NCBI GenBank assembly: GCA_946699065.1
Contig: CAMPDV010001587.1
Span: 37,255-101,254, forward strand
Direction: 5' to 3'
From: Loxodes magnus
Lineage: Eukaryota; Ciliophora; Karyorelictea; Loxodida; Loxodidae
Length of the DNA: 64,000 nucleotides
Shown: in pieces, positions 12,501-25,518 of the stretch
Layout: every line of letters begins with the position of its first letter
How positions within the stretch are numbered: position 1 is the first letter of the stretch
Made by a program: the position numbers and the translations under genes
Notes under the pieces: generated by a model
Told to the model about the DNA's origin: nothing
What the model saw: only the letters and a program-made list of their open reading frames with translations
Databases searched by the model: none

Positions 12501-13527
12501 AAGATCAGTTTATGTATTTGAAAGTTTTAAGAACTAGAAGTTTAAAAGAATGATAAGATTTCTAAGAAAAGTGAATAAGAAAAGCAAGTAAAAGAGTCTG
12601 AAGATCAGTTTATGTATTTGAAAGTTTTAAGAACTAGAAGTTTAAAAGAATGATAAGATTTCTAAGAAAAGTGAATAAGAAAAGCAAGTAAAAGAGTCTG
12701 AAGATCAGTTTATGTATTTGAAAGTTTAAAAGAATGATAAGATTTCTAAGAAAAGTGAATAAGAAAAGCAAGTAAAAGAGTCTGAAGATCAGTTTATGTA
12801 TTTGAAAGTTTTAAGAACTAGAAGTTTAAAAGAATGATAAGATTTCTAAGAAAAGTGAATAAGAAAAGCAAGTAAAAGAGTCTGAAGATCAGTTTATGTA
12901 TTTGAAAGTTTTAAGAACTAGAAGTTTAAAAGAATGATAAGATTTCTAAGAAAAGTGAATAAGAAAAGCAAGTAAAAGAGTCTGAAGATCAGTTTATGTA
13001 TTTGAAAGTTTTAAGAACTAGAAGTTTAAAAGAATGATAAGATTTCCAAGATAAATGAATAAGAAAAGCAAGTAAAAGAGTCTGAAGATCAGTTTATGTA
13101 TTTGAAAGTTTTAAGAACTAGAAGTTTAAAAGAATGATAAGATTTCTAAGAAAAGTGAATAAGAAAAGCAAGTAAAAGAGTCTGAAGATCAGTTTATGTA
13201 TTTGAAAGTTTTAAGAACTAGAAGTTTAAAAGAATGATAAGATTTCTAAGAAAAGTGAATAAGAAAAGCAAGTAAAAGAGTCTGAAGATCAGTTTATGTA
13301 TTTGAAAGTTTTAAGAACTAGAAGTTTAAAAGAATGATAAGATTTCTAAGAAAAGTGAATAAGAAAAGCAAGTAAAAGAGTCTGAAGATCAGTTTATGTA
13401 TTTGAAAGTTTTAAGAACTAGAAGTTTAAAAGAATGATAAGATTTCTAAGAAAAGTGAATAAGAAAAGCAAGTAAAAGAGTATGAAGATCAGTTTATGTA
13501 TTTGAAAGTTTTAAGAACTAGAAGTTT
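9550..13527 (+). repeat. 25-mer higher-order repeat, 2,415 bp, about 1.6 copies
   Basis: Four marker pairs share an offset of exactly 2,415: A34 (9,696 and 12,111), D15 (9,934 and 12,349), the D16 end (10,312 and 12,727) and the triple variant (10,632 and 13,047). The length fits 25 monomers with one D15, one D16 and three D18 (2,500-85). The left limit lies after 9,549, because that D15 has no partner at 11,964. The copies part again near 13.3 kb, where the second has one extra monomer. The second copy has private changes at 12,192 and 12,194 (m15, m17) absent from the first. All monomers here carry G11. Confidence 0.9.
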
Positions 13528-14391
13528 AAAAGAAAAGTGAATAAGAAAAGCAAGTAAAAGAGTCTGAAGATCAGTTTATGTATTTGAAAGTTTTAAGAAC
13601 TAGAAGTTTAAAAGAATGATAAGATTTCTAAGAAAAGTGAATAAGAAAAGCAAGTAAAAGAGTCTGAAGATCAGTTTATGTATTTGAAAGTTTTAAGAAC
13701 TAGAAGTTTAAAAGAATGATAAGATTTCTAAGAAAAGTGAATAAGAAAAGCAAGTAAAAGAGTCTGAAGATCAGTTTATGTATTTGAAAGTTTTAAGAAC
13801 TAGAAGTTTAAAAGAATGATAAGATTTCTAAGAAAAGTCAATAAGAAAAGCAAGTAAAAGAGTCTGAAGATCAGTTTATGTATTTGAAAGTTTTAAGAAC
13901 TAGAAGTTTAAAAGAATGATAAGATTTCTAAGAAAAGTCAATAAGAAAAGCAAGTAAAAGAGTATGAAGATCAGTTTATGTATTTGAAAGTTTTAAGAAC
14001 TAGAAGTTTAAAAGAAAAGTGAATAAGAAAAGCAAGTAAAAGAGTCTGAAGATCAGTTTATGTATTTGAAAGTTTTAAGAACTAGAAGTTTAAAAGAATG
14101 ATAAGATTTCTAAGAAAAGTCAATAAGAAAAGCAAGTAAAAGAGTCTGAAGATCAGTTTATGTATTTGAAAGTTTTAAGAACTAGAAGTTTAAAAGAATG
14201 ATAAGATTTCTAAGAAAAGTGAATAAGAAAAGCAAGTAAAAGAGTCTGAAGATCAGTTTATGTATTTGAAAGTTTTAAGAACTAGAAGTTTAAAAGAATG
14301 ATAAGATTTCTAAGAAAAGTCAATAAGAAAAGCAAGTAAAAGAGTATGAAGATCAGTTTATGTATTTGAAAGTTTTAAGAACTAGAAGTTT
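13528..14391 (+). repeat. 5-mer (482 bp) and 4-mer (382 bp) satellite blocks
   Basis: D18 junctions at 13,528, 14,010 and 14,392 delimit a pentamer and a tetramer. Both end in an A36-D18 monomer with C at m11. C11 monomers reappear at 13,839 after about 5.9 kb without any, so this block is unrelated in variant content to the 25-mer block on its left. Confidence 0.85.
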
Positions 14392-17300
14392 AAAAGAAAA
14401 GTGAATAAGAAAAGCAAGTAAAAGAGTCTGAAGATCAGTTTATGTATTTGAAAGTTTTAAGAACTAGAAGTTTAAAAGAATGATAAGATTTCTAAGAAAA
14501 GTGAATAAGAAAAGCAAGTAAAAGAGTCTGAAGATCAGTTTATGTATTTGAAAGTTTTAAGAACTAGATAAGATTTCTAAGAAAAGTGAATAAGAAAAGC
14601 AAGTAAAAGAGTCTGAAGATCAGTTTATGTATTTGAAAGTTTTAAGAACTAGAAGTTTAAAAGAATGATAAGATTTCTAAGAAAAGTGAATAAGAAAAGC
14701 AAGTAAAAGAGTCTGAAGATCAGTTTATGTATTTGAAAGTTTTAAGAACTAGAAGTTTAAAAGAATGATAAGATTTCTAAGAAAAGTGAATAAGAAAAGC
14801 AAGTAAAAGAGTCTGAAGATCAGTTTATGTATTTGAAAGTTTTAAGAACTAGAAGTTTAAAAGAATGATAAGATTTCTAAGAAAAGTGAATAAGAAAAGC
14901 AAGTAAAAGAGTCTGAAGATCAGTTTATGTATTTGAAAGTTTAAAAGAATGATAAGATTTCTAAGAAAAGTGAATAAGAAAAGCAAGTAAAAGAGTCTGA
15001 AGATCAGTTTATGTATTTGAAAGTTTTAAGAACTAGAAGTTTAAAAGAATGATAAGATTTCTAAGAAAAGTCAATAAGAAAAGCAAGTAAAAGAGTCTAA
15101 AGATCAGTTTATGTATTTGAAAGTTTTAAGAACTAGAAGTTTAAAAGAATGATAAGATTTCTAAGAAAAGTGAATAAGAAAAGCAAGTAAAAGAGTCTGA
15201 AGATCAGTTTATGTATTTGAAAGTTTTAAGAACTAGAAGTTTAAAAGAATGATAAGATTTCTAAGAAAAGTGAATAAGAAAAGCAAGTAAAAGAGTCTGA
15301 AGATCAGTTTATGTATTTGAAAGTTTTAAGAACTAGAAGTTTAAAAGAATGATAAGATTTCTAAGAAAAGTGAATAAGAAAAGCAAGTAAAAGAATCTGA
15401 AGATCAGTTTATGTATTTGAAAGTTTTAAGAACTAGAAGTTTAAAAGAATGATAAGATTTCTAAGAAAAGTGAATAAGAAAAGCAAGTAAAAGAGTCTGA
15501 AGATCAGTTTATGTATTTGAAAGTTTTAAGAACTAGAAGTTTAAAAGAATGATAAGATTTCTAAGAAAAGTGAATAAGAAAAGCAAGTAAAAGAGTATGA
15601 AGATCAGTTTATGTATTTGAAAGTTTTAAGAACTAGAAGTTTAAAAGAATGATAAGATTTCTAAGAAAAGTGAATAAGAAAAGCAAGTAAAAGAGTCTGA
15701 AGATCAGTTTATGTATTTGAAAGTTTTAAGAACTAGAAGTTTAAAAGAATGATAAGATTTCTAAGAAAAGTCAATAAGAAAAGCAAGTAAAAGAGTCTGA
15801 AGATCAGTTTATGTATTTGAAAGTTTTAAGAACTAGAAGTTTAAAAGAATGATAAGATTTCTAAGAAAAGTGAATAAGAAAAGCAAGTAAAAGAGTCTGA
15901 AGATCAGTTTATGTATTTGAAAGTTTTAAGAACTAGAAGTTTAAAAGAATGATAAGATTTCTAAGAAAAGTGAATAAGAAAAGCAAGTAAAAGAGTCTGA
16001 AGATCAGTTTATGTATTTGAAAGTTTTAAGAACTAGAAGTTTAAAAGAAAAGTGAATAAGAAAAGCAAGTAAAAGAGTCTGAAGATCAGTTTATGTATTT
16101 GAAAGTTTTAAGAACTAGAAGTTTAAAAGAATGATAAGATTTCTAAGAAAAGTGAATAAGAAAAGCAAGTAAAAGAGTCTGAAGATCAGTTTATGTATTT
16201 GAAAGTTTTAAGAACTAGAAGTTTAAAAGAATGATAAGATTTCTAAGAAAAGTGAATAAGAAAAGCAAGTAAAAGAATCTGAAGATCAGTTTATGTATTT
16301 GAAAGTTTTAAGAACTAGAAGTTTAAAAGAATGATAAGATTTCTAAGAAAAGTGAATAAGAAAAGCAAGTAAAAGAGTCTGAAGATCAGTTTATGTATTT
16401 GAAAGTTTTAAGAACTAGAAGTTTAAAAGAATGATAAGATTTCTAAGAAAAGTCAATAAGAAAAGCAAGTAAAAGAGTCTGAAGATCAGTTTATGTATTT
16501 GAAAGTTTTAAGAACTAGAAGTTTAAAAGAATGATAAGATTTCTAAGAAAAGTCAATAAGAAAAGCAAGTAAAAGAGTCTGAAGATCAGTTTATGTATTT
16601 GAAAGTTTTAAGAACTAGAAGTTTAAAAGAATGATAAGATTTCTAAGAAAAGTCAATAAGAAAAGCAAGTAAAAGAGTCTGAAGATCAGTTTATGTATTT
16701 GAAAGTTTTAAGAACTAGAAGTTTAAAAGAATGATAAGATTTCTAAGAAAAGTCAATAAGAAAAGCAAGTAAAAGAGTATGAAGATCAGTTTATGTATTT
16801 GAAAGTTTTAAGAACTAGAAGTTTAAAAGAAAAGTGAATAAGAAAAGCAAGTAAAAGAGTCTGAAGATCAGTTTATGTATTTGAAAGTTTTAAGAACTAG
16901 AAGTTTAAAAGAATGATAAGATTTCTAAGAAAAGTCAATAAGAAAAGCAAGTAAAAGAGTCTGAAGATCAGTTTATGTATTTGAAAGTTTTAAGAACTAG
17001 AAGTTTAAAAGAATGATAAGATTTCTAAGAAAAGTGAATAAGAAAAGCAAGTAAAAGAGTCTGAAGATCAGTTTATGTATTTGAAAGTTTTAAGAACTAG
17101 AAGTTTAAAAGAATGATAAGATTTCTAAGAAAAGTCAATAAGAAAAGCAAGTAAAAGAGTATGAAGATCAGTTTATGTATTTGAAAGTTTTAAGAACTAG
17201 AAGTTTAAAAGAAAAGTGAATAAGAAAAGCAAGTAAAAGAGTCTGAAGATCAGTTTATGTATTTGAAAGTTTTAAGAACTAGAAGTTTAAAAGAATGATA

Positions 17301-20121
17301 AGATTTCTAAGAAAAGTGAATAAGAAAAGCAAGTAAAAGAGTCTGAAGATCAGTTTATGTATTTGAAAGTTTTAAGAACTAGATAAGATTTCTAAGAAAA
17401 GTGAATAAGAAAAGCAAGTAAAAGAGTCTGAAGATCAGTTTATGTATTTGAAAGTTTTAAGAACTAGAAGTTTAAAAGAATGATAAGATTTCTAAGAAAA
17501 GTGAATAAGAAAAGCAAGTAAAAGAGTCTGAAGATCAGTTTATGTATTTGAAAGTTTTAAGAACTAGAAGTTTAAAAGAATGATAAGATTTCTAAGAAAA
17601 GTGAATAAGAAAAGCAAGTAAAAGAGTCTGAAGATCAGTTTATGTATTTGAAAGTTTTAAGAACTAGAAGTTTAAAAGAATGATAAGATTTCTAAGAAAA
17701 GTGAATAAGAAAAGCAAGTAAAAGAGTCTGAAGATCAGTTTATGTATTTGAAAGTTTTAAGAACTAGAAGTTTAAAAGAATGATAAGATTTCTAAGAAAA
17801 GTGAATAAGAAAAGCAAGTAAAAGAGTCTGAAGATCAGTTTATGTATTTGAAAGTTTAAAAGAATGATAAGATTTCTAAGAAAAGTGAATAAGAAAAGCA
17901 AGTAAAAGAGTCTGAAGATCAGTTTATGTATTTGAAAGTTTTAAGAACTAGAAGTTTAAAAGAATGATAAGATTTCTAAGAAAAGTCAATAAGAAAAGCA
18001 AGTAAAAGAGTCTAAAGATCAGTTTATGTATTTGAAAGTTTTAAGAACTAGAAGTTTAAAAGAATGATAAGATTTCTAAGAAAAGTGAATAAGAAAAGCA
18101 AGTAAAAGAGTCTGAAGATCAGTTTATGTATTTGAAAGTTTTAAGAACTAGAAGTTTAAAAGAATGATAAGATTTCTAAGAAAAGTGAATAAGAAAAGCA
18201 AGTAAAAGAGTCTGAAGATCAGTTTATGTATTTGAAAGTTTTAAGAACTAGAAGTTTAAAAGAATGATAAGATTTCTAAGAAAAGTGAATAAGAAAAGCA
18301 AGTAAAAGAATCTGAAGATCAGTTTATGTATTTGAAAGTTTTAAGAACTAGAAGTTTAAAAGAATGATAAGATTTCTAAGAAAAGTGAATAAGAAAAGCA
18401 AGTAAAAGAGTCTGAAGATCAGTTTATGTATTTGAAAGTTTTAAGAACTAGAAGTTTAAAAGAATGATAAGATTTCTAAGAAAAGTGAATAAGAAAAGCA
18501 AGTAAAAGAGTATGAAGATCAGTTTATGTATTTGAAAGTTTTAAGAACTAGAAGTTTAAAAGAATGATAAGATTTCTAAGAAAAGTGAATAAGAAAAGCA
18601 AGTAAAAGAGTCTGAAGATCAGTTTATGTATTTGAAAGTTTTAAGAACTAGAAGTTTAAAAGAATGATAAGATTTCTAAGAAAAGTCAATAAGAAAAGCA
18701 AGTAAAAGAGTCTGAAGATCAGTTTATGTATTTGAAAGTTTTAAGAACTAGAAGTTTAAAAGAATGATAAGATTTCTAAGAAAAGTGAATAAGAAAAGCA
18801 AGTAAAAGAGTCTGAAGATCAGTTTATGTATTTGAAAGTTTTAAGAACTAGAAGTTTAAAAGAATGATAAGATTTCTAAGAAAAGTGAATAAGAAAAGCA
18901 AGTAAAAGAGTCTGAAGATCAGTTTATGTATTTGAAAGTTTTAAGAACTAGAAGTTTAAAAGAAAAGTGAATAAGAAAAGCAAGTAAAAGAGTCTGAAGA
19001 TCAGTTTATGTATTTGAAAGTTTTAAGAACTAGAAGTTTAAAAGAATGATAAGATTTCTAAGAAAAGTGAATAAGAAAAGCAAGTAAAAGAGTCTGAAGA
19101 TCAGTTTATGTATTTGAAAGTTTTAAGAACTAGAAGTTTAAAAGAATGATAAGATTTCTAAGAAAAGTGAATAAGAAAAGCAAGTAAAAGAATCTGAAGA
19201 TCAGTTTATGTATTTGAAAGTTTTAAGAACTAGAAGTTTAAAAGAATGATAAGATTTCTAAGAAAAGTGAATAAGAAAAGCAAGTAAAAGAGTCTGAAGA
19301 TCAGTTTATGTATTTGAAAGTTTTAAGAACTAGAAGTTTAAAAGAATGATAAGATTTCTAAGAAAAGTCAATAAGAAAAGCAAGTAAAAGAGTCTGAAGA
19401 TCAGTTTATGTATTTGAAAGTTTTAAGAACTAGAAGTTTAAAAGAATGATAAGATTTCTAAGAAAAGTCAATAAGAAAAGCAAGTAAAAGAGTCTGAAGA
19501 TCAGTTTATGTATTTGAAAGTTTTAAGAACTAGAAGTTTAAAAGAATGATAAGATTTCTAAGAAAAGTCAATAAGAAAAGCAAGTAAAAGAGTCTGAAGA
19601 TCAGTTTATGTATTTGAAAGTTTTAAGAACTAGAAGTTTAAAAGAATGATAAGATTTCTAAGAAAAGTCAATAAGAAAAGCAAGTAAAAGAGTATGAAGA
19701 TCAGTTTATGTATTTGAAAGTTTTAAGAACTAGAAGTTTAAAAGAAAAGTGAATAAGAAAAGCAAGTAAAAGAGTCTGAAGATCAGTTTATGTATTTGAA
19801 AGTTTTAAGAACTAGAAGTTTAAAAGAATGATAAGATTTCTAAGAAAAGTGAATAAGAAAAGCAAGTAAAAGAGTCTGAAGATCAGTTTATGTATTTGAA
19901 AGTTTTAAGAACTAGAAGTTTAAAAGAATGATAAGATTTCTAAGAAAAGTGAATAAGAAAAGCAAGTAAAAGAGTCTGAAGATCAGTTTATGTATTTGAA
20001 AGTTTTAAGAACTAGAAGTTTAAAAGAATGATAAGATTTCTAAGAAAAGTCAATAAGAAAAGCAAGTAAAAGAGTATGAAGATCAGTTTATGTATTTGAA
20101 AGTTTTAAGAACTAGAAGTTT
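14392..20121 (+). repeat. 30-mer higher-order repeat, 2,915 bp, about two copies
   Basis: Six marker pairs share offset 2,915: D16 end (14,942 and 17,857), A38 (15,099 and 18,014), A34 (15,395 and 18,310), and D18 junctions (16,043 and 18,958; 16,825 and 19,740; 17,207 and 20,122). The length equals 30 monomers with one D15, one D16 and three D18 (3,000-85). To the left of D16 the offset is 2,815 (D15 at 14,564 and 17,379), so one monomer was gained or lost between D15 and D16. Both copies contain an A36 monomer without D18 (near 15,596 and 18,510) and a D18 monomer without A36 (ending at 16,043 and 18,958). Confidence 0.92.
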
Positions 20122-23100
20122 AAAAGAAAAGTGAATAAGAAAAGCAAGTAAAAGAGTCTGAAGATCAGTTTATGTATTTGAAAGTTTTAAGAACTAGAAG
20201 TTTAAAAGAATGATAAGATTTCTAAGAAAAGTGAATAAGAAAAGCAAGTAAAAGAGTCTGAAGATCAGTTTATGTATTTGAAAGTTTTAAGAACTAGAAG
20301 TTTAAAAGAATGATAAGATTTCTAAGAAAAGTGAATAAGAAAAGCAAGTAAAAGAATCTGAAGATCAGTTTATGTATTTGAAAGTTTTAAGAACTAGAAG
20401 TTTAAAAGAATGATAAGATTTCTAAGAAAAGTGAATAAGAAAAGCAAGTAAAAGAGTCTGAAGATCAGTTTATGTATTTGAAAGTTTTAAGAACTAGAAG
20501 TTTAAAAGAATGATAAGATTTCTAAGAAAAGTGAATAAGAAAAGCAAGTAAAAGAGTATGAAGATCAGTTTATGTATTTGAAAGTTTTAAGAACTAGAAG
20601 TTTAAAAGAATGATAAGATTTCTAAGAAAAGTCAATAAGAAAAGCAAGTAAAAGAGTCTGAAGATCAGTTTATGTATTTGAAAGTTTTAAGAACTAGAAG
20701 TTTAAAAGAATGATAAGATTTCTAAGAAAAGTCAATAAGAAAAGCAAGTAAAAGAGTCTGAAGATCAGTTTATGTATTTGAAAGTTTTAAGAACTAGAAG
20801 TTTAAAAGAATGATAAGATTTCTAAGAAAAGTCAATAAGAAAAGCAAGTAAAAGAGTCTGAAGATCAGTTTATGTATTTGAAAGTTTTAAGAACTAGAAG
20901 TTTAAAAGAATGATAAGATTTCTAAGAAAAGTGAATAAGAAAAGCAAGTAAAAGAGTCTGAAGATCAGTTTATGTATTTGAAAGTTTAAAAGAATGATAA
21001 GATTTCTAAGAAAAGTGAATAAGAAAAGCAAGTAAAAGAGTCTGAAGATCAGTTTATGTATTTGAAAGTTTTAAGAACTAGAAGTTTAAAAGAATGATAA
21101 GATTTCTAAGAAAAGTCAATAAGAAAAGCAAGTAAAAGAGTCTAAAGATCAGTTTATGTATTTGAAAGTTTTAAGAACTAGAAGTTTAAAAGAATGATAA
21201 GATTTCTAAGAAAAGTGAATAAGAAAAGCAAGTAAAAGAGTCTGAAGATCAGTTTATGTATTTGAAAGTTTTAAGAACTAGAAGTTTAAAAGAATGATAA
21301 GATTTCTAAGAAAAGTGAATAAGAAAAGCAAGTAAAAGAGTATGAAGATCAGTTTATGTATTTGAAAGTTTTAAGAACTAGAAGTTTAAAAGAATGATAA
21401 GATTTCTAAGAAAAGTGAATAAGAAAAGCAAGTAAAAGAGTCTGAAGATCAGTTTATGTATTTGAAAGTTTTAAGAACTAGAAGTTTAAAAGAATGATAA
21501 GATTTCTAAGAAAAGTGAATAAGAAAAGCAAGTAAAAGAGTCTGAAGATCAGTTTATGTATTTGAAAGTTTTAAGAACTAGAAGTTTAAAAGAATGATAA
21601 GATTTCTAAGAAAAGTGAATAAGAAAAGCAAGTAAAAGAGTCTGAAGATCAGTTTATGTATTTGAAAGTTTTAAGAACTAGAAGTTTAAAAGAATGATAA
21701 GATTTCTAAGAAAAGTGAATAAGAAAAGCAAGTAAAAGAGTATGAAGATCAGTTTATGTATTTGAAAGTTTTAAGAACTAGAAGTTTAAAAGAAAAGTGA
21801 ATAAGAAAAGCAAGTAAAAGAGTCTGAAGATCAGTTTATGTATTTGAAAGTTTTAAGAACTAGAAGTTTAAAAGAATGATAAGATTTCTAAGAAAAGTCA
21901 ATAAGAAAAGCAAGTAAAAGAGTCTGAAGATCAGTTTATGTATTTGAAAGTTTTAAGAACTAGAAGTTTAAAAGAATGATAAGATTTCTAAGAAAAGTCA
22001 ATAAGAAAAGCAAGTAAAAGAGTATGAAGATCAGTTTATGTATTTGAAAGTTTTAAGAACTAGAAGTTTAAAAGAAAAGTGAATAAGAAAAGCAAGTAAA
22101 AGAGTCTGAAGATCAGTTTATGTATTTGAAAGTTTTAAGAACTAGAAGTTTAAAAGAATGATAAGATTTCTAAGAAAAGTGAATAAGAAAAGCAAGTAAA
22201 AGAGTCTGAAGATCAGTTTATGTATTTGAAAGTTTTAAGAACTAGAAGTTTAAAAGAATGATAAGATTTCTAAGAAAAGTCAATAAGAAAAGCAAGTAAA
22301 AGAGTCTGAAGATCAGTTTATGTATTTGAAAGTTTTAAGAACTAGAAGTTTAAAAGAATGATAAGATTTCTAAGAAAAGTCAATAAGAAAAGCAAGTAAA
22401 AGAGTATGAAGATCAGTTTATGTATTTGAAAGTTTTAAGAACTAGAAGTTTAAAAGAAAAGTGAATAAGAAAAGCAAGTAAAAGAGTCTGAAGATCAGTT
22501 TATGTATTTGAAAGTTTTAAGAACTAGAAGTTTAAAAGAATGATAAGATTTCTAAGAAAAGTGAATAAGAAAAGCAAGTAAAAGAGTCTGAAGATCAGTT
22601 TATGTATTTGAAAGTTTTAAGAACTAGAAGTTTAAAAGAATGATAAGATTTCTAAGAAAAGTGAATAAGAAAAGCAAGTAAAAGAGTCTGAAGATCAGTT
22701 TATGTATTTGAAAGTTTTAAGAACTAGAAGTTTAAAAGAATGATAAGATTTCTAAGAAAAGTCAATAAGAAAAGCAAGTAAAAGAGTATGAAGATCAGTT
22801 TATGTATTTGAAAGTTTTAAGAACTAGAAGTTTAAAAGAAAAGTGAATAAGAAAAGCAAGTAAAAGAGTCTGAAGATCAGTTTATGTATTTGAAAGTTTT
22901 AAGAACTAGAAGTTTAAAAGAATGATAAGATTTCTAAGAAAAGTGAATAAGAAAAGCAAGTAAAAGAGTCTGAAGATCAGTTTATGTATTTGAAAGTTTT
23001 AAGAACTAGATAAGATTTCTAAGAAAAGTGAATAAGAAAAGCAAGTAAAAGAGTCTGAAGATCAGTTTATGTATTTGAAAGTTTTAAGAACTAGAAGTTT

Positions 23101-25518
23101 AAAAGAATGATAAGATTTCTAAGAAAAGTCAATAAGAAAAGCAAGTAAAAGAGTCTGAAGATCAGTTTATGTATTTGAAAGTTTTAAGAACTAGAAGTTT
23201 AAAAGAATGATAAGATTTCTAAGAAAAGTCAATAAGAAAAGCAAGTAAAAGAGTCTGAAGATCAGTTTATGTATTTGAAAGTTTTAAGAACTAGAAGTTT
23301 AAAAGAATGATAAGATTTCTAAGAAAAGTGAATAAGAAAAGCAAGTAAAAGAGTCTAAAGATCAGTTTATGTATTTGAAAGTTTTAAGAACTAGAAGTTT
23401 AAAAGAATGATAAGATTTCTAAGAAAAGTGAATAAGAAAAGCAAGTAAAAGAGTCTGAAGATCAGTTTATGTATTTGAAAGTTTTAAGAACTAGAAGTTT
23501 AAAAGAATGATAAGATTTCTAAGAAAAGTGAATAAGAAAAGCAAGTAAAAGAGTCTGAAGATCAGTTTATGTATTTGAAAGTTTTAAGAACTAGAAGTTT
23601 AAAAGAATGATAAGATTTCTAAGAAAAGTGAATAAGAAAAGCAAGTAAAAGAATCTGAAGATCAGTTTATGTATTTGAAAGTTTTAAGAACTAGAAGTTT
23701 AAAAGAATGATAAGATTTCTAAGAAAAGTGAATAAGAAAAGCAAGTAAAAGAGTCTGAAGATCAGTTTATGTATTTGAAAGTTTTAAGAACTAGAAGTTT
23801 AAAAGAATGATAAGATTTCTAAGAAAAGTGAATAAGAAAAGCAAGTAAAAGAGTATGAAGATCAGTTTATGTATTTGAAAGTTTTAAGAACTAGAAGTTT
23901 AAAAGAAAAGTGAATAAGAAAAGCAAGTAAAAGAGTCTGAAGATCAGTTTATGTATTTGAAAGTTTTAAGAACTAGAAGTTTAAAAGAATGATAAGATTT
24001 CTAAGAAAAGTCAATAAGAAAAGCAAGTAAAAGAGTCTGAAGATCAGTTTATGTATTTGAAAGTTTTAAGAACTAGAAGTTTAAAAGAATGATAAGATTT
24101 CTAAGAAAAGTGAATAAGAAAAGCAAGTAAAAGAGTCTGAAGATCAGTTTATGTATTTGAAAGTTTTAAGAACTAGAAGTTTAAAAGAATGATAAGATTT
24201 CTAAGAAAAGTCAATAAGAAAAGCAAGTAAAAGAGTCTGAAGATCAGTTTATGTATTTGAAAGTTTTAAGAACTAGAAGTTTAAAAGAAAAGTGAATAAG
24301 AAAAGCAAGTAAAAGAGTCTGAAGATCAGTTTATGTATTTGAAAGTTTTAAGAACTAGAAGTTTAAAAGAATGATAAGATTTCTAAGAAAAGTGAATAAG
24401 AAAAGCAAGTAAAAGAGTCTGAAGATCAGTTTATGTATTTGAAAGTTTTAAGAACTAGAAGTTTAAAAGAATGATAAGATTTCTAAGAAAAGTGAATAAG
24501 AAAAGCAAGTAAAAGAATCTGAAGATCAGTTTATGTATTTGAAAGTTTTAAGAACTAGAAGTTTAAAAGAATGATAAGATTTCTAAGAAAAGTGAATAAG
24601 AAAAGCAAGTAAAAGAGTCTGAAGATCAGTTTATGTATTTGAAAGTTTTAAGAACTAGAAGTTTAAAAGAATGATAAGATTTCTAAGAAAAGTCAATAAG
24701 AAAAGCAAGTAAAAGAGTCTGAAGATCAGTTTATGTATTTGAAAGTTTTAAGAACTAGAAGTTTAAAAGAATGATAAGATTTCTAAGAAAAGTGAATAAG
24801 AAAAGCAAGTAAAAGAGTCTGAAGATCAGTTTATGTATTTGAAAGTTTTAAGAACTAGAAGTTTAAAAGAATGATAAGATTTCTAAGAAAAGTCAATAAG
24901 AAAAGCAAGTAAAAGAGTATGAAGATCAGTTTATGTATTTGAAAGTTTTAAGAACTAGAAGTTTAAAAGAAAAGTGAATAAGAAAAGCAAGTAAAAGAGT
25001 CTGAAGATCAGTTTATGTATTTGAAAGTTTTAAGAACAAGAAGTTTAAAAGAATGATAAGATTTCTAAGAAAAGTCAATAAGAAAAGCAAGTAAAAGAGT
25101 CTGAAGATCAGTTTATGTATTTGAAAGTTTTAAGAACTAGAAGTTTAAAAGAATGATAAGATTTCTAAGAAAAGTCAATAAGAAAAGCAAGTAAAAGAGT
25201 CTGAAGATCAGTTTATGTATTTGAAAGTTTTAAGAACTAGAAGTTTAAAAGAATGATAAGATTTCTAAGAAAAGTCAATAAGAAAAGCAAGTAAAAGAGT
25301 CTGAAGATCAGTTTATGTATTTGAAAGTTTTAAGAACTAGAAGTTTAAAAGAAAAGTGAATAAGAAAAGCAAGTAAAAGAGTCTGAAGATCAGTTTATGT
25401 ATTTGAAAGTTTTAAGAACTAGAAGTTTAAAAGAATGATAAGATTTCTAAGAAAAGTGAATAAGAAAAGCAAGTAAAAGAGTCTGAAGATCAGTTTATGT
25501 ATTTGAAAGTTTTAAGAA
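20122..25518 (+). repeat. Mixed-order satellite, 3- to 17-mers
   Basis: D18 junctions at 20,122, 21,788, 22,070, 22,452, 22,834, 23,901, 24,283, 24,965 and 25,347 give block lengths 1,666 (17-mer with D16 and D18), 282 (trimer), 382, 382, 1,067 (11-mer with D15), 382, 682 (7-mer) and 382. A run of three C11 monomers lies near 20.63-20.93 kb. A private T to A at 25,038 (m73) destroys CTAG in one monomer. Two D18 monomers here (ending at 24,283 and 25,347) lack A36. Confidence 0.85.
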
